In this document: positions 12,801 to 25,347 of the stretch, one piece after another
How positions within the stretch are numbered: position 1 is the stretch's first letter
Layout: the number at the start of each line of letters is the position of its first letter
Origin: Geosiphon pyriformis
Lineage: Eukaryota; Glomeromycota; Glomeromycetes; Archaeosporales; Geosiphonaceae
Reading direction: 5' to 3'
Assembly: GCA_016748015.1 (NCBI GenBank)
Contig: JAAOMT010000657.1
Span: 423,061 to 487,060, forward strand
DNA length: 64,000 nucleotides
The notes under the pieces: model-generated
Databases searched by the model: none
Told to the model about the DNA's origin: nothing
Seen by the model: the letters and a program-made list of their open reading frames with translations, nothing else
Translations under genes and position numbers: made by a program

Positions 12801-15800
12801 GCAGACCAAAAGAACCGAGAGTATCAATACATTTTCGTAAACATTCTGGAGATAGTAAGGCCAAAAAATCCGTACATATCAATTGTAAGCAAGGAAATGC
12901 CACACGAACTAGTCCCGTCGACTTGGAGTTAGATACACCAAATGTTGGGAGATCGACAACAGAGAGATTTTCAGCGCTAATATTCTCTGCTAAATACCCA
13001 CTGCTGTCATCATCGAGCTCTCCAGGGGGTAATAATAGAACGACACTTTTGATCATATCAAAAATCATACTCCATCCAAATGTAAACGAATGCCCTGAGG
13101 TTTGCAGAAGTTTATTCAATGTTTCAAGCCCCATTTTCCTAACTTCTACATATTGTCCTTTACCAGTGCTACTCGCAAATCGTTCTGGATTATTCACCAG
13201 CTGATTAAGAGCAAGCAGCAGCTGTGATTGCAGTTTTTCATTGGATTGTATTTGTACTGAGCCTGCATATTTCATGATTGTTGTGATAATTTCATCCAAC
13301 GATTCACAAGCTTGAACGCGAATTAATTGAGGTATGGAGACATAGTTGGCTGTGGCAATCAAATGTGATACAATCAGATCCCAGATCACGGAAGATTCAT
13401 AATTTACAAGGCGAGGCATGTTGAGGAGAGCAACTAAACGCAGCTTTTCAATCGCAAATGACTTTTCATCCGATTTCTATATTGTTAAAATATGAATTGG
13501 TATAATTTCCACCCATAAAACGCAGAAATATTTAGCTTGATTTTATTTTGTTTAAAGAATTTCTTAATGCTTGTCTTAACAGATTTAATTTTCGCGTCAT
13601 TAAACAAAGACCTAAAAACTCTTACATTTCCTCGCAATGCGGTCAATGACGTGGTTTTAAAACCTTTGCTTTCAATCTTCTCGGAATCAGAAAACCCTAC
13701 CAAGAGGGTGCCTTCTAAGGGCATACCATTTGTATGAGCACTAAGTCTACACAAAGATTTTGTGAAGGATTGTAGTGCGGCATCATCCAGATATTTGCAA
13801 TTTTCGAACATCTTCTTAATTTGTATCAGCAATATATTCAAATCATTGTCGATGGCTGATTGTTGCGAGGTCAAACTAGAATTAGAGGCTGAGGCCTGAG
13901 CAGAGGTTCCTAACGTCGTTGTATTTACAGATGAATTAATCCTTTTGTTCTTGATTGGGGCTGGGTTAGCTTGTAATGAAACTACTGAAGCGGAGGCTCC
14001 CTGATTTGCACCTAATCTACGAGAATTCCATGAAGAACCTCTTCCAAATTTCTGAAATAATATAAAATCTGCAAGTTGAAGGGTCTCTAATACTAAATAC
14101 CAAGAATCGCCGAGAACTCCCCCAAGATACTGGGCAATATTCAAAAGACTTTTTAAACAAGACAAATTTCTGTCTGACAGTGAAACTCCTGGAGTTTCCC
14201 CAACACCAGTTGAGCTGATGACCTGCGCCGCTTTATTTTCAGCCAAAGAGGCAGCGATCACACTAGGAGGAACGGCCCCTTTGCATAGACTCGTTAGGAA
14301 AGCATCACGAGGTGTTATTAATTGAAGCACACCGCTCACAACGGTAAAATTCTGATAGGAGCGCATTAATCCCTGAAAAAGTTCTTCGTCCAAATTAGCA
14401 GTTAGAAAGAAGGATTGTGCTGCAAGTAAACCCGGCCACGCAATATTGGCCATGTCTTTGACAAGAAGAATTTCTTCGTGATGTGAGTGTTTCTCGAGTT
14501 TTTTGAGAGATGCATTTCCAAAAAGAGTCGGTTGAACAAGTGGTGCTAAAAAGGGCGAAGAATCAACATGAGGGTTATGATCGGCCGAATTCGTGATATT
14601 AGTCTCTGGTTCCGAACCCAATTTTTCTTGCTGCTGTTTTTGAATGATAGGGGTAAAAATTGCCATTGCAAAGTTATGGAGTCCATCGACGATTGAATTC
14701 AGGCATGTTAAAGTAAGAAAGTAAAGATAGGTTTCGGGTATCGATGGGGGTTCAGCTTTATCCAAATGATCAATACTTTATAAATAAAAAAATGATGATT
14801 TAAATATATGATAATAGCTGGGAGAAAAATTAATAGGACATAATAACCTGAATCAGATATTGCTTCAATCTCCCCAAGATTCTACCTACCACTGAAGCTT
14901 CATAGTTGAAGCAGCGATGCTCAAACCTGGTGTATCAAACCCAATGTTGGTTCCTCCTGTATTATCCGAGTTCTCGAAAGTTTGGTGGTGGTGGTGGTGG
15001 ATTTGTCCTACAACGGAACTAACGCCGACAACCTGGGGTTTTTCCGCAGCGAGCTTACCAAAAGCAATGATCATATCTCGAAAAACATTGGTGGAATATT
15101 CTTGGCGATCATACCACCGGTAAATAGATCTTGAAAGTACACCGTCAGCACATATACTCCTAAATATTTCCATCGCAATCACACGCTGCCACAATGGATT
15201 TTCCGGTTCCAAAATTTTGATGAGAATTTTGGACAAAAATATCTCACATTCTGTTATCTATATTTACAGAAAAACAAGAAGGTTCTGTATCAAATGGTTC
15301 AATAAGTGTTCACCGCTTTATCTTTGGTTGTGAAAACATATAACCGCTTATGGAGCTTACCAGAATTTCGTTGAATTGTCTGATCAAAATGAAAACGATA
15401 CGCATTAGCCGCATGGTTAGTGGAAAGTCATGCTTTTCTGAAAGGACTTTTATTATAAGTGGACATATTCTCTCATGCAATATAGAAGAAAATTCAGGAT
15501 GCTTCATCGAAAATAGATGTAAGATTAAATTAGGGTCATTCCCACCAAGATGAAAAGAATAAAAAAGGATTTCTTACAGTTTTGAAAAGCTTTAAATGAT
15601 TCGTTAAGACGGATTCGATTAATTCCAGTCCAAAAGCTCTTGATAAGGAATTAAGACTCAAAAATGTTGGCTGTTCAAGATTAATTAATAGACAAAGATC
15701 TTGAAATAAATAGTAGGCGTCTCGGGCGCAAGGTCCAAGTGCAATATCACCCTTTCCATTTATCTTAACCACTGTTGAAGTGGGTTGGATGGAGCCTGAT

Positions 15801-16781
15801 AATTTGAACCGAAAATAATATCAACACGAGAATTTGATATCTAAAAAAAATCAACATAACAATATAATTTCTGAAAATCAACTTCAGTTGAAAATTCATT
15901 GCTTTGAAACGCACCATCTCTTTCTTTGATTTCGTCCTCCTTTTCAACTTTTTCAAAAATATTAATCACTAATTGCTGTAGCATTGCAATAGCGGTTTTG
16001 TTCACGACAACTATTTTTGAATCTTGGAGGCGAAAGCAGATCATTAATGCCTAAATTTCACAGTTCGAAATGATCATATTAGTCAAATATTTAAGATAAC
16101 CGAATTTCACTTAAGCTGAAAACAATTCGAAGGAAAAGAACCAAACTTCGGCCAGCAAATCTCCACTCAATATGGCGTAATTACTCAATAATGGGGGCAA
16201 GGTTTGCAATATTTTCAGTTGAATATCAACTCCATGTGACATGATATCATTTAAAGTTTTGAGAATCCCTTTAACAGACGACTAAGAATAAAGTAGATTC
16301 ATTAAGATAATAGTAAAACAAATAAATGGAAAATTTGAACTCATTAACAAGCGTACCTCTGGAATTGCATGATGCGATATTAACTTTTGAAGAGACCCGA
16401 TAGAAAGAGTGATGAGTTTGACGTGTTTGGTCTCACAAGCAAGTAGAAACGGTCTTATAAAATCAGGGTTTTTACCCAGTTCTAGAAACAAGAATAAAAG
16501 GATTGAAGAGTATGGAAAGAAAACGTATTCGCGTTGGTGCGTTACCCTGAGAGATGTCCAGTCCAGATCGTTCCTTAAGCGTTTTCAGTACAAATTTTGA
16601 CCTTTCAGCTGCCTAGATGCACAAATTAAATTTGGCGAATTAGACCTCTTCCCTGAAGAAATATAAAAAGTTGATGGCGATTTGTTTGCCTTCTGACCTC
16701 TTTTATCTCTGGATGTTTGCGCCGAGCTTCGTTTGAAAGTTGCAAAAGTTCCGCAAGAAGAGAAGTAGTAAGCCCACTCAT
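9897..16781 (-). CDS. MON2: MON2, Golgi/endosome trafficking scaffold (Arf-GEF-like)
   Basis: Large peripheral protein of trans-Golgi and endosomes, related to the large Arf GEFs but without a Sec7 domain; in other eukaryotes it works with Dopey (Dop1) and the flippase Neo1 in recycling. Sixteen exons: 16781-16698, 16612-16546, 16481-16357, 16281-16147, 16050-15915, 15795-15578, 15501-15361, 15257-14890, 14775-13626, 13476-11389, 11309-11165, 11093-11018, 10972-10575, 10491-10368, 10235-10138, 10051-9897. All phases agree and give 1835 aa, close to animal MON2. The N-terminus MSGLTTSLLAELLQLSNEAR is the DCB dimerisation region. CARDAYYLFQDLCLL and FGLELIESVL mark the HUS region, LDKAEPPSIPETY the central linker, and GKFPLPR is near the C-terminus. 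A His run (HHHHH) lies in exon 8. The exon 7 acceptor (GATGAAG) lacks a pyrimidine tract just before it and is the least certain junction. Confidence 0.95.
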
Positions 16782-17324
16782 GATAGTCAGAGAGATCAGT
16801 CAGTTCTTGAAGAAATAGTAAAGTGGAAATTTGACGAAGGAAACAATCGACTTCCTATTTCATGGATTATTCGAGTTTTCGACTTGAACGATGTCACCAA
16901 ACTTCGTTGACGTATATTAAAAATTTAAGTTTGATCGACACAGTAAAATGACATCAAATGATAAAGTGCAAAATTTTATTCATTAATCAAAAAATTTTAA
17001 TTTGTAAATGGTCCAGAGTTTTTATTGAATACACCAATTTACATCACATTATTATTTACCCCAGGTCCTTTTTACAAGGTCTATGTGCTTTTAGCAGAAC
17101 TTTATTAGTCTAACAACCGTGGGATTACTTCCTGTTATCGACAGACTGGTTGCTTTTAAGGTCGTTTCCGTCTTCAATCGACGAATTTTCTGTAAGCGGG
17201 AAAACCTGCCGGCTCATAGAAGACAATTAACTGATCAGACAAATTGTATTCTATAATCTCAACTCAGATACCCCTCTATCGAAATAATCCTATAATTCAT
17301 TCTAATTTTCAAAATCCACTTTGA
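16782..17324. other. Intergenic DNA between MON2 and the TLC-domain gene
   Basis: 543 bp holding the MON2 promoter side and the 3' flank of the next minus-strand gene. No frame, RNA gene or repeat recognised. Confidence 0.6.
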
Positions 17325-18516
17325 TTAGCGCACCTTTCTTCCTTTGCCTTTTGAATGTTGTAATTCTTTCTCCTCATTCACCACTTTTTTGGTAAATCGT
17401 CTTTTCATTGCGGAAATCATCCTCGTGAACCAGTACAAATTTAAAATATGAAGGGTAATATTGGCCACACTGTAAATCACGCGTATATAAATGGGAACCT
17501 GGGAAATGACGGCTTTTACCGATACTATAATTCAATAATACCAAATCCAAAATTTACATTAGATTTGAATCACAAAATAATTATATATATAATATTTAAA
17601 AATTTATAACTTACAAAAAGTTTGATAGGACATATAAAGTCCAAATACAAGTCTCACGGACAAGAATACAAATATCAGGACGACTCCATTAATCAATTGA
17701 AATATTGATCCCGTATACCCAAGTTTATCCTAAAAATCAAGAACAGACATGAGGCCCGAAGCATTTACAGTAATCCATAAAACTAAATTAAGACACACGA
17801 ATGACTCACCATGAACCAATGAATGTTCAAGAAAGGTGTTGAAAGTTCAAACATGAGAAATACGGCTCCATAGTAATTCAAAAACGGACGCTTTAAACAA
17901 TATCCATTGCAGGGAATTGTCAATGGATAAACACGTAGTCTTTACAGATGACATGATATCATCTGTAAAGACAATTAAATAGTAAAGTGATTAATCAAAA
18001 AGAAAAATTGAAAATCGCTTACAAAAGCAAAGAGATACACCCCAAAGCAACATAATCCATGCAATACAAATCCATATCCATTTTCGCGTGCTTGGTATAG
18101 AGATGCCATTGCATCCCATAAAAAGTATCTAGGATTAGAACAAAGCAATTAAACAAATTTTTTCAAGTTTGATTAAAGAATTAAAATTCTACCCACCCAC
18201 AAGCAATAGCGTATACGTTTCCAGCATATGTATCATAACCAAATACTTTATCTCGCTTAAGATTCTCGTCAAAAAGTAAATGAAAAGAAAGAATCACCAC
18301 CAAAATGCAATGAACCATACTGACAGCGTGGACATCCCAGCTAAGTCGCTTATGTCCTTTTAGCGTGTTATAAGTTTTCGGACAAAGAACCGGTGAAATA
18401 AATCTTGAAAAAGCCACAGTGAAATTACATGTTAAAGTAGACAATACAAGAACATGCCAATGATAGGCAAGCCTCGGTAACCCTATTGAGGCGAAAAAAC
18501 CTTGTTCAGAAGACAT
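17325..18516 (-). CDS. TLC-domain multi-pass membrane protein (TLCD4/TMEM56-like)
   Basis: Five exons: 18516-18197, 18128-18023, 17890-17810, 17729-17615, 17524-17325; phases agree, 273 aa. The TLC (TRAM-LAG1-CLN8) fold is a bundle of about six to seven helices in ER or other endomembranes and is linked to lipid sensing or synthesis. Visible signs: RLSWDVHAVSMVHCILVVIL with the family's central His, GYFLWDAMASLYQ, the signature YYGAVFLMFELSTPFLNIHW, and a Lys/Arg-rich cytosolic tail (MKRRFTKKVV to the stop). The Lag1-specific ceramide synthase motif is not seen, so I do not call it a ceramide synthase. The exon 3 acceptor at 17891 follows TTTAAAG and was chosen because earlier acceptors run into an in-frame TAA. 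The intron before it contains a 14-bp-arm hairpin. Confidence 0.88.
17938..17972. repeat. Perfect inverted repeat in a TLC-gene intron
   Basis: Arms 17938-17951 and 17959-17972 (GTCTTTACAGATGA and its complement) are 14 bp and perfect, with a 7-nt loop. On the gene's strand one arm carries a good acceptor-like TTTACAG that is apparently not used. Confidence 0.9.
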
Positions 18517-20430
18517 GAGCAGACTAAAAGAAATTTGGGCAATAACAAAGAGTCAAAGTTTTAAAAGAGAAAAATTGTAAAACAATTAAATTAAAGGAAA
18601 AAGTGGTTGAAATGGCAGAGTTGTCTTATATTAAAATACACGTAAAAAAAAATCAAAATACCTAGTATGAATTTGGTTAGATAAGCATTCGGGAAAATAA
18701 CACGCCAAACAGTTATGATGCAATCATGCAACATTCGTCAATTTATTAAAAAGGACGGGAAAGCGGTCGGTCCGAGCTATAATCATCAATTTCTATTCCC
18801 ACGGGAAAACGTGGTTCTGAGCCACATAATAGCTAATATAAAATAAGATTTAAATAATGTCAATATTAAATACAATAATATAACAAATGATTGTAATGTA
18901 AATTTATAATATCAATTTTTATGTTTGTCTTAAAAAAATTTATTTATTAACAATTATATTAATTTAACTTTAATAATTTTTTTTCTAATTTTTATAATTA
19001 AAGCAAAAAGTAAAAAAAAGTAACTTTTACTTTTCTATAATAATTAAAAAAGAAACAACTCAAAATATTGTAAATATAAAACAATTTTTAGTTGTTTTAA
19101 AAAACAGTTTTTTTTTTATGGCTAAAAATCTCTTTTTAATTATAGTCTTTAATGGTTAAGTTTTCTTTTTTTTAAATAATTAGAAAGACTAAAGCAACCA
19201 AAAAGTATTTATTATTAATATTTAATAATATAAAAATAAATTCTTTTAAATTTTTAAAAAAAAGGTTTTTTACCATTTCTTAAAGCACTAATTTTGTGTT
19301 TTTTGAAAATTTTAAACTTTTTTTACTATTTTAAGGTTTAATAATAGTATTGAATAAATTTTAAGATGTAAACTTTATATAAAAAAACTTAATATTATTT
19401 TTAATAATTAATTTAATATTAATAAAAGTATATAATAAATAAAATATATTTTTAATACTTAAAAAATTTAAATTTAATAATAAAATTTGTTTTATAATAT
19501 TTAATTTTTATTTTAAAATATTTTTAAATTTTTAATAATCAATTTTTTAAGTATTTTAAAATTAATAAAACTTTTAAATTAATTATATATTATAAGTTTT
19601 TAAATTATTACAATTATTGTTTAATTTAAAATATTATTAAAAATCTATTTGTTTTTAGTTAATAAAATTTATTCTAATTAATTAATTAATCAAAATATTT
19701 TATTTTATTTTATTTTAAAAAAAACAAAAAATTCAAAAACATAAAATAGTAAAATAAAAACTTGTATAAAAAAAGAACTTTTTTTTCCAAAAAATATAAT
19801 TTAACAATAAGCTTTGATTTAAATTGAAATTTAATAATTAAAAAATAACAATTCACGAAACTAGTTTAAAATTCATATTAAAAAACCATATTTTTATTTT
19901 AAATTTATTTATTTTTTTAAAATTAACAAGCAAACAATTTTTGATTGGTTTTAAATAATTCTTTAAAACTTAAGTTAATATATTTAAAAATTTTATACAG
20001 TTAAAACCAAATAGTAATTACTTAAACAACTTAAATTTAAAAACATTTTGTAAACAATATTGAATTAATAAAATTAAATTAAATTCTAATAACAATATAA
20101 AAACAATTAATTAAAAATTATTATTAATAAAACAATTATAATTTTTTTTTTAAGTTTTACAAATATAGTTCAATTACTACTTAAAAAAATAAAATCATAC
20201 AAGATTCTAAATTAAACATAACTCATGCTTTTTTTATACATAATCAACTACTTAAACTAATTAAAACAGCACTATATACTTAAATTACTTATTAATAAAA
20301 CATTTTTTAAAAAACCAAAACTTAATCTAAATAGACAAAAGTATAATTTAATACAAATATAGATATCTAATTTAATACTAAAACTGCAAATTAACTCAAA
20401 AAACTACAATAACAACAAGCTAAAAACTAA
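18517..20430. other. Gene-to-repeat boundary and AT-rich decayed repeat DNA
   Basis: 18517-18845 is ordinary 5' flank of the TLC gene and still has normal CG content (for example around 18765-18820). From about 18850 composition jumps to almost pure A/T with very few CG dinucleotides. At 18990-19070 a stretch resembles, on the plus strand, the start of the LINE ORF1 seen at 56745, including the shared string CTATAATAATTAA. The rest looks like the same kind of decayed repeat but I cannot align it by eye. Confidence 0.5.
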
Positions 20431-22254
20431 AAAAGTGTCAAATCTATTATTTGAAAAAAGATTATACTTCTCATAATAGGATCTCAACTTAGCAGTTAGT
20501 AACCAAATAATAGATCTGTAACCTTTAGAAAAACCATAGACCAATTTAACAATTAATATATTATTATTAAATCCAATACCCAAATGGCATATTATATCAG
20601 TTACTTAATATCTTAATACAAAGCTCTTAACTAGTAATGTGTACAAATTAGCAAACAATTTGGCTTCACACAAAAACCAAACAACTATATTTTTTTTAGC
20701 AGAGATATTTAATAACTCATTCTATTTTAAAATAGTATTTAACAATAATTCTTTTCTGGTATTACAATTATGTATACATAAAAACAAGTGATTAGAGTTT
20801 TTTATTATTCCATATCATATACAAACTACATTTAAATATTTTGGATTATACGGTCTTTTTTTTTAGCCATAAACAAATAATGATACAGCATTTTTATAAA
20901 TTAAAACCAAAGTATCACTAACAATAAGCTAGTGTAATCAAAGCAAATCTTGCTATTAAAGTGTTAAACACTAAAAGTCCTAATCATATTAAAACTAATA
21001 TTAATGCTTGTATTTACAGTATTATCAGTATATCTAAATTTTCAACCAATAAAATTAACTGTATTAAACAAACTCTTAACAAAATGATAAGCATTTCCAA
21101 AGACAAATATGTTTTCAATATTAAAAAAATAACATGACATTTAAAAGAGCAATATAAACCCAGAAGTAATAATAGTATTGACATAAAAATTAGCATGTTT
21201 ATTTCCAACAACACTAGAATAATTCTTGATTTTTCTCTAAGCAATTGACAAACTTTTTTTCAAAATAACTTAACAATTATGTTTTTTTTCAATTTAGTAT
21301 TTATTATGAAAATCAAAATCAGTCACATTCTTAGTAAAACAACATATATCCAATAATGTCTAACTATTCATAAACAAAATAATAGAGCTAAAAACAAATA
21401 CACATTCCAAAATAAGAGCAATAATCTGTACTTTTACTAAAGTTAAGAACAGTAAACCATTTATTTTTACTTTAATATTCACATTAACATCAGAAAAATA
21501 AGTGACAATATTTCTACAAACACTTACTAATTCCAAACTTCTAACAGAATCATTTGTGTAAACATTTATACTATTTAATTTAAAGTTTAATAAACATCTA
21601 CTAATATAACTTAAATCACAAAAATAGTTTATAAAAGCAAAATAAGAGGTTAATACCTTATTATTTGCCAAAACATTATTCTTAATAAACTTGATCAATA
21701 AACTAAACCAGCCAGAAATTGGACTCTTAAGGTCCAGTTTTTTCTATTTGTAAAAAATGTTCTATATAAAACACATGTTATAATAATTCAAAAACTGGTT
21801 TACAAAAATGATGTTAAACTTCTTAAAAAACCTTATCACACTTATATAATTATTCAAGCCTAATATATCCAAAACTGTGATACTATTTCCAGTTTAAAAG
21901 ATATTAGGCAAATTATCATTTAAGAACAAATTGCAAAAAGTAAAAACACATGTTATATCTGCCAGAAAACAATTTATAAGATTAATTAACAACTTAACTA
22001 GAACTCAAAAAAAATGTCAGAGCATTCAGCTAATGGTTTGTAGATTTATTACTTTGTGCTCAAATAACCTGTCAAGAATTTTATCTGCATTGGCAAAATT
22101 AACCAGATTAGTTATTAAATTCTCAGCCAATATTTGCTTAAACATTTTAAGACTATACAATTCAAAATAATATAAAGCTTCATTGAAAAAGTTTTTAAAC
22201 AAATTGGTCTTAAGCTTTAGTTCTTTTTTTAATATTTTATTTCATTTTTTATAT
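20430..22254 (-). pseudogene. LINE ORF2 remnant: RT C-terminus, RNase H, C-terminal region
   Basis: Reading the minus strand from 22254 downwards gives, in several frames with stops, the post-RT region (FFNEALYYFELYSLK...ILDRLFEHKVINLQ), then RNase H at 21698-21080 (DSVRSLELVSVCRN, then GNKHANFYVNTIITS), then a C-terminal domain (CIQYGIIKNSNHLF, LYTLLVKSFVL, KLRSYYEKYNL) ending near 20430. Relative to the family as I recall it, changes are Pro-to-Phe, Ala-to-Val, Gln-to-stop and Glu-to-Lys, all C-to-T or G-to-A. This is the 3' end of the LINE whose 5' part is at 49171-54900. Confidence 0.75.
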
Positions 22255-22328
22255 TGTTACTTATAAAAAGAAAATGAATATAGAAAAAAAATAATAGGCC
22301 AATAAGAAAAGAATAGTTAGCACATGAG

Positions 22329-22347
22329 CACATTGCTCAGCAATGTG
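22329..22347. promoter_or_regulatory. U3 palindrome of element A
   Basis: CACATTGCT and AGCAATGTG arms (9 bp each) around a single central C. Degenerate copies of the half-site TTGCTCAG or TTGCTTGAG recur to about 22425. The right LTR keeps the full palindrome at 48479-48497. Likely a protein-binding or structured element in U3. Confidence 0.6.
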
Positions 22348-22451
22348 GAGCAATATCAAGAAAATATGGCACATTGCTCAGCAAGGTGAGTATTGCTTGA
22401 GAAATTATAGCATATCACTCAAGAATGTAAACGATCTTGTAGAATCCAAAT

Positions 22452-22466
22452 TATGTATATATAATA
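22452..22466 (+). promoter_or_regulatory. TATA-like core promoter of LTR A
   Basis: TATGTATATATAATAG precedes the conserved tract AGAAAAGACAG...CTCTCAG. The same TATA-plus-CTCTCAG arrangement is in the B/C LTRs (minus strand, about 37413-37424) although their upstream U3 is unrelated. Confidence 0.55.
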
Positions 22467-23064
22467 GTAGCATTAGAAGTAGAAAAGACAGATCTCTCAG
22501 TTTAGATTTTATCTAAGCAACTTTTCAATCCAAAAATATCAATAAATAATTATTCTCTATCTTAAATCTACTCCCACTATCAACACTTTATGTTGATACT
22601 AATTGATACTTAATCACACTGGAACAATAGCTCTTGATCATGGCTATTGACAAGATACTAACTTGCAATTGCTTTTGTTTATTTTCTTTTATTTTCTTTT
22701 ATTTCTTTGTTTTACTAATTGATTAAGAGTTAAGCACTGAGTTATTGATGTTAAGAATAGTCTGGTAAAAGACCCCAAAGAAAGAGTATAAGAATTATAT
22801 ATATTAACAGATAGCTTACCAGAAGGACATCTCTGTCAAGATTATCAGCCACCACACTAAGAAAGAAATTCAATGAAATTGTGATTCTGGGAGGCTACTG
22901 AGAAGACAACAATTAAATCTCTGTTCATTATACAAAGAACTCAACTCTAAGAAAACCTTCAGATACAACCAACGTACCAGTATTACCAATATTATTAAGA
23001 TATTGAGCACCAAGTTATGGATTTGTTATTTGATTTGAGACTCCAAATAATTATCTGTAATATT

Positions 23065-23081
23065 TGGTGCTCTCTGTGAGG
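23065..23081 (+). other. Primer-binding site of element A
   Basis: TGG starts 2 nt after the LTR end and begins a 17-nt tract, TGGTGCTCTCTGTGAGG, fitting the CCA-ended 3' end of a tRNA. Copy B has CTCCCTG where A has CTCTCTG, so A carries a transition. I could not name the tRNA. Confidence 0.7.
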
Positions 23082-23124
23082 TATAATCCTACAGAGAACT
23101 AGTACCAACTACAACCATCCAAAA

Positions 23125-24990
23125 GTGGCAGAATTAGAATTAATAGAAGCAAACCATTTAGGATTCGTGAAATTCTTATTTCAACACTACTGTTAATATT
23201 TGGGATTAAACCATAATCACATATTAGTGGAATCAGCCTTCAATTTCTATGTCAATGAGAAAATTGCCTATCTGTTAGAAACACCAGTAAATACCGAATC
23301 AGCAAAGGAAACCTTTTACAACAAATTAATTCAAAACACTAGCCTACCAACAAACCACAATTTTGCATCCATCATCACAGAAATCAATAAAAAAATTGAA
23401 TATCACACCCAAAAAAAATACCCAATTACATATGCCAGTAAAAGAAAAAGAAAACTGCAAACACCAGTAGTGACATTCCAAAAGATATAACCACTCACTT
23501 GGAAGAAAACCAGAGTTGAATTACCAACCAATCCATTATACTACTATACACCTAAAAGTGTCATCAATATCTCATCAACAGGCACATTTACATTAAATGT
23601 GACATCAACAATTGGATGATTCCCATTTTAGAGTAAACAAAGGAAAGAAGATCTTCTAGAACCATATGGTGCATATTTTGAAGGATTCAAGTCATGATTG
23701 CCAACACTATTAGGACTTCAATCTCCACCACCCCAATCTGATTTTGGAACCGCGAGTCCTTGGGAAATAATGGAATTAGAAAGAGAACAGGAAGAAGAGG
23801 AAGAAAAATCTAAAGATCAAGAATTTACTTACTAGAACCCAATTTCAGAAAACCTGAAAATTGAAACCCTAAATCTGCAAACTCAGCAAAATCTAAACTT
23901 GGAAAATCCAGAAATCAGAACTCCGAATATTCAAACACCACCAAATTAAGACAATCCAAATCCTGAATTAATTAATCAGTAAAGCTTATTTCCAATAATT
24001 GTCATTGATCAGCCACCAGCTGAACTGATCCAACTGTAATAAATATTACTACAGCAACCACAACAGCCACTTCAACAGCCACAACAACAACTTCAACAAC
24101 CAAACTTGGATCCAATGGCCTATGCTCCAATAGCAAAACTTGAGAAATTCACTGGCGAAGAAGATGACACCCAAATATGGCTTAACAACATTGAAAAAGC
24201 CATTACGGCCAATGGATGAAATGACCAAAGAGCACTCCAAGCCATTTCCTATTTCTTACAAGATACTGCCAAATTGTGATATCAAAGCTTAGTCACCAAA
24301 CCCCAAACATTCCAGGAATTTAAAATCACATTTTTGAGATACTTTAGTAATAATAATAGCATTAACTGATTGGCAAACACTTTTACCACCATCAAGCAAA
24401 AAGAAAATGAAGCAGTTACTACTTATTTAAGATACTTTCACAGAAATCTGCACCAAATCCAGATTATACAAGCTGATTATTTCACAGCACCACAAATTTT
24501 GAATCAATTTATTAGAGGTCTGCACAGCAGCATCCTTCAACACATATGCTCAATGCATCCAGTAAATTTTTAAGCCGCAGTTACAAATGCCAGAGATTTT
24601 GAAGCAGCCGAACTCAAAGCCAATCATGCCTAAGTCATAAATCTAGTGATGAATGGATCATCTGACTTGGATTCCAAACTGAAACAATTAAGTGATTCAC
24701 TCAATCAGAAATTAGAAGGGTACTTAGCTAACACCAATCAAGCCATTTATCAATCTCCCCAACAATGCAACAATCAGGGAAATGGAAATTAATTCCAAAA
24801 TTAGTCGTGTTCAGTATTTTCCATGACTAATCAACAGTAACAATAGGAAACACGCACTTGTCACTATTGTGGTAAACAAGGCCACTTGCAAATTGATTGC
24901 CACCAATGTTTAAATAACCAACAAATGGGACATCAATATTGAAATCCCAATTACCAGATTCAAATTCTGAATTATCAATCAAACCCAGCT
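23125..24990 (+). pseudogene. Element A gag (capsid and CCHC nucleocapsid), broken
   Basis: A Gag-like reading runs from a GTG at 23125, interrupted by stops (for example after FQHYC at 23194, Gln to stop). An N-terminal region is followed by a Gln/Pro-rich spacer (about 24040-24110), a capsid-like core from ATG 24115 (MAYAPIAKLEKFTGEEDD; WYQSL with W read as TGA) and one zinc knuckle CHYCGKQGHLQIDC near 24860-24905. TGG-to-TGA and CAA/CAG-to-TAA changes account for nearly all stops. Confidence 0.8.
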
Positions 24991-25347
24991 CTATATCAAC
25001 CAAATTACCTACTGATAATACAGTTGTTGTATCAAATCCCAATGATACAGCAATTATATTCACCTCCACTCTATCAGTTTCCAGCATCAATTTATCAATC
25101 ACAGTCCCAATCCATTTATCAGCTGCAGCTTCAGGTAATTTATCAGCCTCAACAAAATTAAATACCACCTCAGAACTTACCTCAAAACAGAACCCAAAGG
25201 CCAAAACTGACACAACAAAGCTGGAGATTGTCGATGGTAGTCCATCAACTGATCCCCAGTTCTTCAAACCAGCCATCAGGATCTCAACAATGGAATTCGG
25301 GCACTGGATACACCCAAAACCCAAATTTCTAACACTATTTAAGTCTA

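Larger units (their letters stand above)
22255..23062 (+). repeat. Left (5') LTR of gypsy element A
   Basis: Starts TGTTAC and ends GTAATA, the mutated form of the expected GTAACA. It matches 48405-49173 over its length, differing almost only by transitions. Inside are U3 palindromes (22329-22347 and the related block near 22370), a TATA-like core and a downstream block shared with the B/C LTRs. Confidence 0.9.

Noticed and set aside
17942-17955. Acceptor TTTACAG as start of TLC exon 3
   Set aside because: Reading on from it meets TAA within eight codons, and the family motif is reached in the right phase only from 17890.
21014-21244. Hydrophobic minus-strand frame resembling a membrane protein
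   Set aside because: Wrong frame over LINE RNase H; the neighbouring frame reads GNKHANFYVNTIITS, the real RNase H end.
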